56,609 bases of DNA from Anaerotignum sp. (GTDB lineage Bacteria > Bacillota > Clostridia > Lachnospirales > Anaerotignaceae). Positions within the stretch are counted from its first letter, which is position 1, and each line of letters begins with the position of its first letter. Under the pieces are notes generated by a model that did not search any database, was not told the DNA's origin, and saw only the letters and a list, made by a program, of their open reading frames with translations. Positions 1-7,025 of this stretch are shown piece by piece. The stretch is from NCBI GenBank assembly GCA_017523325.1, contig JAFWWO010000053.1:1-56609 (forward strand), read 5' to 3'. Made by a program: the position numbers and the translations under genes.

Positions 1-9
1 CCGGCGTTG

Positions 10-15
10 TATAAT
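10..15 (+). promoter_or_regulatory. Probable -10 element of trxA promoter
   Basis: A perfect TATAAT lies about 68 bases upstream of the thioredoxin start codon. The matching -35 box would fall outside the left edge of the window, so the promoter is only partly visible. Confidence 0.4.
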
Positions 16-82
16 AGCACATACATAAGAAAATAAAAAACACAGAAGTGGTTACGCTATTAAAAAAAAGGAGGAATGACCA

Positions 83-397
83 ATGGTACAGATAAAATCA
101 GAGCAATTTCAGAAAGAAGTGTTGGAGAGCAATGTTCCTGTATTGGTGGATTTTTCCGCCACATGGTGCGGCCCCTGTCAGATGATGGGCCCTGTGCTGG
201 AGCAGCTTTCCGCAGAGTACGAAGGCAAGGCAAAAATATTGAAAGTAGATGTGGACGAGTCCGCAGATTTGGCCATGAAATATCAGGTGATGAGCGTGCC
301 GAACATGATTTTCTTTAAGGGCGGGCAAAAGGTAGATGCCGTTGTTGGCGCTGTACCCGCTAACTTCCTGAAAGAAAAACTGGACGGCTTGCTGTAA
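83..397 (+). CDS. trxA: Thioredoxin
   Basis: This is a 104-residue cytoplasmic thioredoxin, the normal length for the family. The active site WCGPC is at about residues 28-32 and is preceded by the usual VDFSATWC strand. The cis-proline region (MSVPNMIFF) is also present. It reduces disulfides in client proteins and passes electrons from thioredoxin reductase to enzymes such as ribonucleotide reductase and peroxidases. The ATG at 83 is chosen because an AAGGAGG box sits about 8 bases upstream. It appears to be a single-gene unit, with its own -10 element at the window edge and a terminator at 470-492. No reductase gene is adjacent in the visible sequence. Confidence 0.96.
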   Translation: MVQIKSEQFQKEVLESNVPVLVDFSATWCGPCQMMGPVLEQLSAEYEGKAKILKVDVDESADLAMKYQVMSVPNMIFFKGGQKVDAVVGAVPANFLKEKLDGLL

Positions 398-469
398 TTG
401 CGTCGGAAAAGGTGATTGTGACTGTGCCAGAACCCGATAATCAAAAAGAATTGTAATAGAAAACGAAAT

Positions 470-492
470 GCTCCTCTAAGGGAGCCTTTTTT
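470..492 (+). terminator. Intrinsic terminator after trxA
   Basis: GCTCC and GGAGC form a short stem around a six-base loop and are followed by CTTTTTT. It lies about 70 bases after the trxA stop codon. Confidence 0.75.
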
Positions 493-525
493 GAATAGGA
501 ATATTTTTGGATGTTCAGTTTTTTC

Positions 526-1101
526 TCAGTTGCCCTTCACCAGATGGGAAATGGATTTATACAGGAAGAAGGTGATGGTGCAGTTGATGCCGGCCTTCAG
601 CAGATTGAAGGGGATAATGGCAGGAACCATCATAGACATCACAACCTCCAGCGGAGCACCCATGAACAGGGGTGTAAAAATCATATTCATGCCAATCATG
701 GCTAAAGTCTGTGTCAAAGCACCGCAAACCAAAGCGATGATTGCGGTTTTTCTTGTTTTATTCCGGCTGTAAATGCAACCTGCCACCAATACGCAGGAGC
801 CTGTCGCCAAGATATGCATAACAATGCCGATGATGCCGCTCTGGGCGCTGACCGTTATACCTTGTATAAAGGAAACGACAATGGTCATCAAAAGCCCTGC
901 AACGGGACCGAAAGCAAAGGCGCCGATGAGAATGGGAATATCCGCCGGGTCATATTCCAAAAAGGCGGCTGCAGGAATCAGTGGGAAATGTACCGCCGCT
1001 ACCAGCACGATGGAGATGGCTCCCAGCATGGCCATAGATACCATTTGTCTGGTAGAAATTCTCTTTTTTGTTGTCATTGTAGTTCTGATTGTGTTTTCCA
1101 T
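526..1101 (-). CDS. ribU: ECF transporter S component, riboflavin type (RibU)
   Basis: The 191-residue membrane protein has about six hydrophobic segments and the S-component layout of energy-coupling factor importers. Near residue 50 it has LEYDPADIPILIGAF, which matches the conserved YDP(A/S)DIP motif of RibU riboflavin-binding S components. It should capture riboflavin and pair with a shared EcfA/A'/T module encoded elsewhere. The ATG at 1101 follows a CGGAGG ribosome site. The assignment is strongly supported by an FMN riboswitch and attenuator in its leader (1160-1361), so expression should fall when FMN is plentiful. It is transcribed alone. Confidence 0.93.
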   Translation of the reverse strand: MENTIRTTMTTKKRISTRQMVSMAMLGAISIVLVAAVHFPLIPAAAFLEYDPADIPILIGAFAFGPVAGLLMTIVVSFIQGITVSAQSGIIGIVMHILATGSCVLVAGCIYSRNKTRKTAIIALVCGALTQTLAMIGMNMIFTPLFMGAPLEVVMSMMVPAIIPFNLLKAGINCTITFFLYKSISHLVKGN

Positions 1102-1159
1102 GTTTCTGACCTCCGTTTTTGTTTAGAATTTTCAGGTACTGTCTTTTTTCTTTCGGCAA

Positions 1160-1185
1160 AGAAAAAAGCCTGAAAATCTTCAGGC
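1160..1185 (-). terminator. Riboswitch-controlled terminator upstream of ribU
   Basis: Read on the minus strand, GCCTGAA and TTCAGGC form a 7-bp stem with a four-base loop, followed directly by TTTTTTC. It lies between the FMN aptamer and the ribU start codon, as expected for the expression platform: FMN binding should favour this hairpin and stop transcription. Confidence 0.85.
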
Positions 1186-1249
1186 GAAACAAGCAAAATA
1201 AAGGCTGATGCTTTTTCGGAAAATCATCACGAAAAAAACACCAAACTTT

Positions 1250-1361
1250 TATTCTTCTTCCATCCAGACTGTAACTGTCGGTTTTGGAATTGCACCAAAT
1301 CCTGCGTTTGCACGCTCGCGGACTTTACCGCCGATCGGGAATTTCACCCTGCCCTGAAGAA
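1250..1361 (-). promoter_or_regulatory. FMN riboswitch (RFN element)
   Basis: The minus strand carries the RFN core in order: AGGGCAGGGTGAAATTCCC, GATCGGCGGTAAAGTCCGCGA, GGATTTGGTGCAATTCC, AAAACCGACAGTTACAG and TCTGGATGG. The two ends, TTCTTC and GAAGAAGAA, pair to close the P1 stem. This architecture binds flavin mononucleotide. The aptamer lies 150 bases upstream of the riboflavin transporter start and is followed by an intrinsic terminator, so it should act by attenuation. Confidence 0.96.
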
Positions 1362-1495
1362 TTTCATATAAAATTGAGGGGATTCTCTCCCCGAAGCAAT
1401 GCACCGCAAGGCAATCTTTCCGCTGCGAACAGTTTACAGCCGGCATTTCCGTTCGTTTTGGCAAGTTTGCTTTTGCAAGAACTGCTTTCATGAAC

Positions 1496-1523
1496 ATTAT
1501 AGCATCTGTGAAAAAACTGTCAA
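1496..1523 (-). promoter_or_regulatory. Sigma-A promoter of the ribU transcript
   Basis: On the minus strand TTGACA and TATAAT are separated by 16 bases, both perfect consensus. Transcription from here would start about 130 bases before the FMN aptamer and carry it in the leader. Confidence 0.85.
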
Positions 1524-1614
1524 GGGTTTCGGTTGAAAATTTGGCGGGGATTTTTTTCAAGTAGGTCCAAGAAAGAGAAATTGCAATTTATTTTATTTTT
1601 AATACAATATATAT

Positions 1615-1643
1615 TTGACATTTAGAAAAATATGTTGTATAAA
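1615..1643 (+). promoter_or_regulatory. Promoter of the small XRE regulator operon
   Basis: TTGACA (1615-1620) and TATAAA (1638-1643) are spaced by 17 bases. It points toward the regulator that starts at 1708. Confidence 0.75.
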
Positions 1644-1707
1644 TAAAGTGAGGGAGGATCCGGAGCCCCCTCTATGGATATCCGAAAGAAATAAAGGATG
1701 TGATATT

Positions 1708-1902
1708 TTGAAAAATCTGAAATTAAAATCCGCCCGTGCGGCAAAGGATTTGTCCCAAGAGCAGTTGGCACAGCTGATTGGCGTGACCCGCCAGACCATT
1801 GGCATGATTGAAGCAGGCAAATATAACCCGACCCTCAATCTTTGCATCGCCATCTGCAAAGCATTGGATAAAACCTTGGACGAATTGTTTTGGGAGGAAT
1901 AA
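1708..1902 (+). CDS. Small XRE-family transcriptional regulator
   Basis: A 64-residue protein that is almost only a Cro/CI-type helix-turn-helix domain. LSQEQLAQLIGVTRQTIGMI spans the two DNA-binding helices at about residues 15-34, followed by EAGKYNPTLNLCIAI. It resembles the compact YvaO/YozG group of regulators, which usually sit next to a small membrane protein. The start is a TTG at 1708, chosen because it has a ribosome-site-like AAAGGATG just upstream and because the next ATG falls inside the domain. It precedes the membrane protein gene at 1916 by 13 bases, so the pair is likely one operon from the promoter at 1615. Confidence 0.85.
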   Translation: MKNLKLKSARAAKDLSQEQLAQLIGVTRQTIGMIEAGKYNPTLNLCIAICKALDKTLDELFWEE

Positions 1903-1915
1903 AGGAGGAATTTCT

Positions 1916-2368
1916 ATGAAAAATCAACCCATCAGGGACGAACGCATCCTGCAGGCAAAGCAAAAAATCCATGCAGAAATCCTGCAAATCGTTTTCTATA
2001 TCATTGCCATCTCTTTTTGTGTAAAATCCCTTTATTTCGGTATGGATTTGAAACAGTGCGCGACGGAATATATCATTCTGGTATTCGTCCCTTTGTATCA
2101 GCTTTTCCGCTCCAGACAGCTGGGGGTCGTGCTGGGGGCATATCCCAGAAAATCCAAGATGCAGCATCTTTTTGTGATGTGTATTTCCCTGATTTTGATG
2201 TTCCTGATTTTCTATATCAGCGGGAAACAAGTGTCGGCGGATTTCGTTTTGCCCTTTATTGTTTCCTTTAGTGCCGTTTTCCTTTTGATACGGATGGGCT
2301 TTTCCCGGCTGGAGGAAAAACGGGCAAAAAAACTGGAATCTCTCTATGATGAGGAGGAAAATGAATAA
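1916..2368 (+). CDS. Small multipass membrane protein next to XRE regulator (DUF6773-like)
   Basis: A 150-residue protein with about four hydrophobic segments (roughly residues 25-45, 52-70, 85-102 and 110-128) and a charged C-terminal tail (RLEEKRAKKLESLYDEEENE). It resembles the DUF6773-type membrane proteins that accompany small HTH regulators in Clostridia, but that name is from memory and uncertain. No function is known. The ATG has an AAAGGAGGAA site 6 bases upstream and the gene follows the regulator in an apparent operon. The pairing suggests the regulator controls, or is controlled through, this membrane partner. Confidence 0.7.
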   Translation: MKNQPIRDERILQAKQKIHAEILQIVFYIIAISFCVKSLYFGMDLKQCATEYIILVFVPLYQLFRSRQLGVVLGAYPRKSKMQHLFVMCISLILMFLIFYISGKQVSADFVLPFIVSFSAVFLLIRMGFSRLEEKRAKKLESLYDEEENE

Positions 2369-2384
2369 AAAACCAAAAAAATCC

Positions 2385-2413
2385 TTGCCTTGGCGGGAGT
2401 TTTGTGGTATCGT
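2385..2413 (+). promoter_or_regulatory. Putative promoter of the rpsF-ssb-rpsR operon
   Basis: TTGCCT and TATCGT are spaced by 17 bases at the 3' edge of the preceding gene. The roughly 75-base leader that follows holds small hairpins, including CGGCA/TGCCG at 2424-2436. Leaders of rpsF operons can carry an S6:S18 autoregulatory site; whether this one does cannot be told by eye. Confidence 0.5.
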
Positions 2414-2499
2414 AAGTCCGTATCGGCATTGTGCCGAGGAAAATATCCTTGTTCTTCCCAAGAGGAAGAGCCATAAGTCCAAAAGGAGGTGTAACCCAC

Positions 2500-2787
2500 A
2501 TGAACAAGTACGAATTGGCGTTGGTTTTGAGTCCTGCACTGGACGATGAAGGCAGAGCCGCAGAGGTAGCAAAAGTACAGGCTACTCTGGAAAGATTCGG
2601 TGCGAAAATCGAAAAAGTTGATGATTGGGGCAAAAGAAAACTCGCTTACGAAATCCAGAAGGTAAACGAAGGTTTCTATAGCTTCACAACATTCGAAGCA
2701 CCCGCTGCGGCACCCGCTGAAATCGAAGCTCGTATGCGTATTATGGAAAACGTTCTGCGTTATCTCATCATTCGCAAGGAAGCGTAA
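2500..2787 (+). CDS. rpsF: 30S ribosomal protein S6
   Basis: A 95-residue bacterial S6, the usual length, starting MNKYELALVLSPALDDEGR and containing the conserved DDWGKRKLAYEIQKV and FEAPA segments. S6 binds 16S rRNA in the small-subunit platform as a heterodimer with S18, which is encoded two genes downstream. The ATG at 2500 follows AAAAGGAGGTG by 8 bases; longer readings of the frame lack a ribosome site. It is the first gene of the classical rpsF-ssb-rpsR operon. Confidence 0.97.
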   Translation: MNKYELALVLSPALDDEGRAAEVAKVQATLERFGAKIEKVDDWGKRKLAYEIQKVNEGFYSFTTFEAPAAAPAEIEARMRIMENVLRYLIIRKEA

Positions 2788-2808
2788 GAGAACGGAGGTC
2801 ATGTCAAT

Positions 2809-3246
2809 ATGAACAAAGTGATTTTGATGGGACGGTTGGCAAGGGACCCTGAGGTAAGATATACCCAAGGAAACGAGCCCTTTGCCGTAGCCAGATACAC
2901 TTTGGCGGTGAACCGCCGTTTCAAGCGTCAAGGCGAGCAAGATGCCGACTTTATCGGATGTGTTGCATTCGGTAAGGCAGGCGAATTTGCGGAGAAATAC
3001 TTCAAAAAAGGACAGATGATCAGTATCGTCGGCAGAATCCAAGTCAGAAGCTGGGATGATAATGAGGGTAAAAAACGTTGGAGTACCGATGTGGTCGTAG
3101 AGGAGCAATACTTTGCGGAAAGCAAGGCTGCCTTTGAAAGCCATAGAGAAGCGGCGCCTGCCGCAGCAGCTCCCGCGCAAACTGCCCCTGCCGATGGGTT
3201 CTATCCCATTGACGAAAGCATGGAAGATGATGATCTGCCCTTCTAA
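2809..3246 (+). CDS. ssb: Single-stranded DNA-binding protein
   Basis: A 145-residue SSB with an N-terminal OB fold ([20 protein letters not shown], then [23 protein letters not shown]) at residues 1-105, a short Ala/Pro-rich linker, and the acidic tip MEDDDLPF that recruits replication and repair partners. It coats single-stranded DNA as a tetramer during replication, recombination and repair. It sits 21 bases after rpsF and 23 before rpsR, the conserved Firmicute order. Confidence 0.97.
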   Translation: MNKVILMGRLARDPEVRYTQGNEPFAVARYTLAVNRRFKRQGEQDADFIGCVAFGKAGEFAEKYFKKGQMISIVGRIQVRSWDDNEGKKRWSTDVVVEEQYFAESKAAFESHREAAPAAAAPAQTAPADGFYPIDESMEDDDLPF

Positions 3247-3269
3247 TATCGGAAAAGGAGGACTTCAAC

Positions 3270-3500
3270 ATGATTCAGAAAAAGCGTGGTCGTAGAAGAA
3301 AACGCATTTGCCAATGCTGCGCAGATAAAGTAACAACCATTGATTACAAGGACGTAAGCAAGCTGAGAAGATATGTTTCCGAAAGAGGCAAAATTCTTCC
3401 CAGAAGAATCACAGGCAACTGCGCAAAGCATCAGAGAGCGCTGACAACTGCTATCAAAAGAGCAAGACACGTATCTCTCATGCCCTATACACAGGACTAA
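3270..3500 (+). CDS. rpsR: 30S ribosomal protein S18
   Basis: A 76-residue S18 starting [20 protein letters not shown]. It carries the hallmark segment [20 protein letters not shown] and the downstream [14 protein letters not shown]. The Cys-rich N terminus (CQCC) resembles the zinc-binding form of S18, although the full ligand set is not certain. It joins S6 in the small-subunit platform. It is last in the operon and is followed 10 bases later by a terminator. Confidence 0.97.
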   Translation: MIQKKRGRRRKRICQCCADKVTTIDYKDVSKLRRYVSERGKILPRRITGNCAKHQRALTTAIKRARHVSLMPYTQD

Positions 3501-3510
3501 GAATGAGAAA

Positions 3511-3537
3511 AGGACGGAAAAATCCGTCCTTTTTTTA
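3511..3537 (+). terminator. Intrinsic terminator after rpsR
   Basis: AGGACGGA and TCCGTCCT form a stem with a short A-rich loop, followed by seven T. The reverse strand also ends in a T-rich run, so it may also serve the convergent VWA gene. Confidence 0.88.
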
Positions 3538-3588
3538 TTTTGCGTCTGTGAAAATCAAAGCACCGCCAATGCTGCCCCAAGACCGCAT

Positions 3589-4785
3589 TTATCGGTTTAC
3601 CATCAGCTTTTTCAGTGCCGTATGCAAATCGTCCAAGGTCAGGCGGTACATTTCAAAATCCTTGTGTATGATATCGTAGGTCTTTGCCCACCAGCCGCCC
3701 CAATAGGGTCGCTCCGACGGGTTCAGCCAAACGATATGGGGGTATTTTTCCTTAAACCGCCGCAACCACTCGATGCCGGGCACGCTGTCCCTGGCGCCAT
3801 AGGAATAATAGCTCCCCTCCATCAGTTCGGAAGGATCCATCTGGGCGTCCCCGACGATGATGACCTTGTATTCACTGCTGATGTTTTGCAATATCCAATC
3901 GGTCTGTATGGCGGAGGCGGGACGCATTTGCGGGTCTTTGAATATCTTGGAATAAATGCAGTTATGGAAATAAAACACCTGTAAATCCTTGAAATGGTTG
4001 GATTTGCTGACTGCTTGGAATAATGCCGAGCACATTCTGCTGTAATAATCCATAGAGCCGCCGCTGTCCATCAGAAGCAGCACTTTGACGGTGTTTTTTC
4101 TGGGTTTATCGTAAACCACCTTGAGATTACCGGCATTATCGCAGGTTTCCCGAATGGTGCCGTCGATATCGAATTCTGTTTTTGCCGCGTCGGAGCGAGC
4201 GGAGAATTGCCGCAAGCGGCGAAACGCCACCTGAAATTGACGGGTATCCAGTGTATTATCCTGTCTGAAATCCCGAAATTTCCGTTCTCCTGCCACTTGA
4301 AAGGCACTGCGTCTTTTGCTCTCGCCGCCCACACGGATACCCTTGGAAATATCCCCGTTGTTGCCAAAGGGGGAGGCGCCGCGGGTGCCGATCCAGTAAG
4401 CGCCGCCGTTGTGCTGTTCCTTCTGCTCCTCCAGCCGCTCCAGAAACATTCGCTGTATCTCCTGCTCGGCTAAGCCGGCGTTGCGTAAGAGGGCGGCCTC
4501 GTCGTATTGCCCGTCGGTGTGGCGGTTGGGATTTTCCAGCCAATCCAGCAATTCCTGCGGCAATTCGTCCGTAAATTCCATATCCTTGAAATATTCCAGA
4601 AACGCCCCGTCAAACTTATCAAAATCTGCCTCGCTTTTGACCAATATGCCGCGGCAAAGGTAGTAAAATCCCGTGAAAGAGGAGCCGTGGAGCCCCTTAT
4701 CCAGTGCTTCTATGAGGGACATCCATTCATTCAGCGAAACCTTCAGCCCCCTTGCCCGCAAAAGATAGAAAAATGAAGTAAACAT
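3589..4785 (-). CDS. VWA domain protein, CoxE-like, MoxR partner
   Basis: A 398-residue cytoplasmic protein without signal peptide. The C-terminal half from about residue 230 is a von Willebrand A domain, with the metal site variant DSGGSM at residues 240-245 after the strand VKVLLLM. The N-terminal half is the helical region of CoxE-like VWA proteins (FFYLLRARGLKVSLNEWMSL). Such proteins work with MoxR-type AAA ATPases in metal insertion or protein-complex maturation; the client here is unknown. The gene starts 12 bases after the MoxR gene on the same strand and both are probably transcribed from the promoter at 5675-5703. Confidence 0.9.
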   Translation of the reverse strand: MFTSFFYLLRARGLKVSLNEWMSLIEALDKGLHGSSFTGFYYLCRGILVKSEADFDKFDGAFLEYFKDMEFTDELPQELLDWLENPNRHTDGQYDEAALLRNAGLAEQEIQRMFLERLEEQKEQHNGGAYWIGTRGASPFGNNGDISKGIRVGGESKRRSAFQVAGERKFRDFRQDNTLDTRQFQVAFRRLRQFSARSDAAKTEFDIDGTIRETCDNAGNLKVVYDKPRKNTVKVLLLMDSGGSMDYYSRMCSALFQAVSKSNHFKDLQVFYFHNCIYSKIFKDPQMRPASAIQTDWILQNISSEYKVIIVGDAQMDPSELMEGSYYSYGARDSVPGIEWLRRFKEKYPHIVWLNPSERPYWGGWWAKTYDIIHKDFEMYRLTLDDLHTALKKLMVNR

Positions 4786-4797
4786 ACCATCACCCCA

Positions 4798-5616
4798 TTA
4801 TCTGTTTTTCATGTAGCGTTTCATGGTGTCCACGTCCTCATTCTTTTTCAGAAGAACGCCGGCAAAGGGTACGGTTTCCCGAATTTTATCCGGGTCAACG
4901 CCGCCCAGCACAAGGGCATGAATCCAGTCGATGACCTCGGAGGTACTGGGCTTTTTCTGAATGTTGTAAAGCCCGCGAATCCAGTAGAAGGTTTCCAATA
5001 CCTGCTGTAAGAGATGTTCCTCCACATGGTCAAAATGCACTTTAATGATTTCCTCCATCTGTTCCTCGTCGGGGAATTCGATGTAATGGAAGATACAGCG
5101 GCGCAGGAAAGCATCGGGCAGTTCCTTTTCCGCATTGGAGGTGACGATTACAATGGGGCGTTGCTTTGCCTTGACGGTTTCCTTGGTTTCGGGGATATAG
5201 AACTCCATTTTATCCAATTCCCAGAGCAAATCGTTGGGGAATTCCAAATCGGCCTTATCGATTTCGTCAATGAGCAGAATAACCTGCTCCTCGCTGGAAA
5301 AGGCTTCCCCCAGCTTGCCCAGCTTGACGTATTTGCCGATATCGTCCACACCCTCGTTGCCGAATTGGCTGTCGTATAAACGCTGCACCACGTCATACAC
5401 ATACAGCCCGTCCTGTGCCTTTGTTGTGGATTTGATATTCCAGATAATCAGCTTTTTTCCCAAAGCCTGAGAAATGGCTTCCGCCAGCATGGTTTTGCCC
5501 GTACCCGGCTCGCCCTTGATGAGCAAAGGCTTTTGCAGGGCAATGGAAATATTGACAGAACGCATCAGCTCTTGGCTGGCCACATAGTCCTTACTGCCTT
5601 GAAATGTCTGTTCCAT
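4798..5616 (-). CDS. MoxR family AAA+ ATPase
   Basis: A 272-residue ATPase. Walker A is GEPGTGKT (residues 35-42), Walker B is ILLIDEIDKAD near residue 115, sensor 1 is IVVTSNAEKELPDAF, and an arginine finger lies in FLRRCIFHYIEFP. MoxR ATPases are chaperone-like remodelers that act with VWA proteins on a neighbouring or distant client. Here the VWA partner follows immediately and no third client gene lies in the unit, which is unusual for MoxR loci. The ATG at 5616 follows AAAGGTGG. A strong promoter lies 59 bases upstream. Confidence 0.93.
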   Translation of the reverse strand: MEQTFQGSKDYVASQELMRSVNISIALQKPLLIKGEPGTGKTMLAEAISQALGKKLIIWNIKSTTKAQDGLYVYDVVQRLYDSQFGNEGVDDIGKYVKLGKLGEAFSSEEQVILLIDEIDKADLEFPNDLLWELDKMEFYIPETKETVKAKQRPIVIVTSNAEKELPDAFLRRCIFHYIEFPDEEQMEEIIKVHFDHVEEHLLQQVLETFYWIRGLYNIQKKPSTSEVIDWIHALVLGGVDPDKIRETVPFAGVLLKKNEDVDTMKRYMKNR

Positions 5617-5674
5617 GGTTGTTCCACCTTTCGTTCATTTTGTTTCGCATACGAATGAAATGCAAGATACCCTT

Positions 5675-5703
5675 ATTTTATGGGCAGTAGCCGGCCTTGT
5701 CAA
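5675..5703 (-). promoter_or_regulatory. Promoter of the moxR-VWA operon
   Basis: On the minus strand TTGACA and TAAAAT are separated by 17 bases. It lies in the divergent gap between the MoxR gene and spmA. Confidence 0.8.
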
Positions 5704-5768
5704 CCAAAAAAGACAGTCCTCATGAACAAAGACCTGCCGTCATAGACTAAACAGAAGGAGGGAGTGAA

Positions 5769-6344
5769 ATGTTGAATGGAATTTGGGGCTTTTTCGTCAT
5801 TGGCGGCATATTGACGGGGGCTTTTTTGGGACGAATGGATTTGGTGACACGGGCGGTCATCGGCGGAGGCAAAAGTGCCATGGAGCTGGTTTTTACCATG
5901 GCAGGCGTGGTGGCGGTGTGGTCGGGGATATTGAAAATAGCGGAGCGGGGCGGCATGATAGATGCTTTGGCCCATAAAATGAACCCGCTGATGGATTTTC
6001 TGTTCCCCACCGTACCCAGAGAGCATAAGGCAAGGCAGTACATAGCGGCGAATTTTGCGGCGAATTTTCTGGGATTGGGCTGGGCGGCAACGCCGGCAGG
6101 CTTAATGGCCATGAAGGAACTGCAAAAGCTGAATCGAGAAAAGGGGCGTGCCACCGGTGCCATGTGTATGTTTTTGACGGTGAATATGTCCTCTTTGCAG
6201 TTGGTTTCGGTGAATATACTGGCATACCGTGCGGAATACGGCTCGGCGGAGCCGGCGGAGATTGTAGGCGTTGGGATTGCCGCTACATTGATTACCACCC
6301 TGACGGGTATTCTGGCGGCGAAGCTGTTGGAGGGGAGGGATTGA
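5769..6344 (+). CDS. spmA: Spore maturation protein A
   Basis: A 191-residue multipass membrane protein with the nucleoside-recognition (Gate) domain, close to the length of Bacillus SpmA. Recognisable stretches are AVIGGGKSAMELVFTMAGV, FPTVPREHKARQYIAANFAAN and LGWAATPAGLMAM. SpmA and SpmB act in the forespore during late sporulation and are needed for full dehydration of the core and heat resistance. The ATG follows AAGGAGGGAG. Just upstream TCATAGACT loosely resembles a sporulation sigma -10 element, but this is weak. spmB follows after one base. Confidence 0.93.
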   Translation: MLNGIWGFFVIGGILTGAFLGRMDLVTRAVIGGGKSAMELVFTMAGVVAVWSGILKIAERGGMIDALAHKMNPLMDFLFPTVPREHKARQYIAANFAANFLGLGWAATPAGLMAMKELQKLNREKGRATGAMCMFLTVNMSSLQLVSVNILAYRAEYGSAEPAEIVGVGIAATLITTLTGILAAKLLEGRD

Positions 6345-6345
6345 A

Positions 6346-6879
6346 ATGCGGATTTTGCTGACTGTATCGGATTTCATCATTCCCGTGACGGTGCTGGGCA
6401 TTGTGGTATTCGGCTGTTTGCAGCGGGTGGATATTTACGAAATTTTTCTGGAGGGGGCAAAGGACGGGCTGAAAACCGTGGTGGATATCTTGCCTACCCT
6501 CATCGGCTTGATTATGGCGGTGGAGGTAGTGCGGGCAGGGGGTCTGCTGGATATGATGACAGGCATTTTACGCCCGGCGGCGGAAAAAATCGGCTTTCCG
6601 GCGGAGCTGGCGCCCTTGAGTCTGGTGCGGCTGGTATCCTCCTCGGCGGCAACGGGGCTTTTAACGGATATTTTTGCCAATTTCGGGGCAGATTCCTTTT
6701 TAGGACGAACAGCCTCTGTTATGATGAGCTGTACGGAAACGGTATTTTATACCATGAGCCTGTATTTCCTTTCGGTGGGGGTGCGGAAAACCCGCTATAC
6801 CCTGCCCTGCGCCCTGTTGGCGAATATGGTGGGGGTGTTTGCCGCCGTTTGGCTGGTGCAGACGGTTTTTGGAAATTAG
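6346..6879 (+). CDS. spmB: Spore maturation protein B
   Basis: A 177-residue membrane protein, matching SpmB in length. It carries the Gate-domain pattern EGAKDGLKTVVDILPTLIG near the N terminus, then SSSAATGLLTDIF and MMSCTETVFYTMSLYF. It is the expected partner of SpmA, with a one-base gap between the genes, so the two are co-transcribed. This pair is a marker that the organism forms, or descends from, endospore formers. Confidence 0.93.
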   Translation: MRILLTVSDFIIPVTVLGIVVFGCLQRVDIYEIFLEGAKDGLKTVVDILPTLIGLIMAVEVVRAGGLLDMMTGILRPAAEKIGFPAELAPLSLVRLVSSSAATGLLTDIFANFGADSFLGRTASVMMSCTETVFYTMSLYFLSVGVRKTRYTLPCALLANMVGVFAAVWLVQTVFGN

Positions 6880-6880
6880 T

Positions 6881-6909
6881 TTGAAAAATTCTTCCGTGTC
6901 ATGTATAAT
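6881..6909 (+). promoter_or_regulatory. Promoter upstream of the FG-GAP-like lipoprotein
   Basis: TTGAAA and TATAAT are spaced by 17 bases immediately after spmB. It would start a transcript with a roughly 110-base leader before the gene at 7026. Confidence 0.8.
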
Positions 6910-7025
6910 CAAAAAAGCGGCAAAAGTGTGGAGCCGGAAACAGAGCACCTTTGCCCATGGACAATAGGGAATTTTCTGATGAGCTGTGTCTGTCAACAGG
7001 CATGGCATAAGAAAGGAATATACCG

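Noticed and set aside
1249..1560. 103-codon minus-strand frame in the ribU leader
   Set aside because: It reads straight through the FMN aptamer and has no ribosome site; the RNA structure explains the sequence.
2344..3180. 278-codon minus-strand frame
   Set aside because: It runs antisense to rpsF and ssb, both certain genes.
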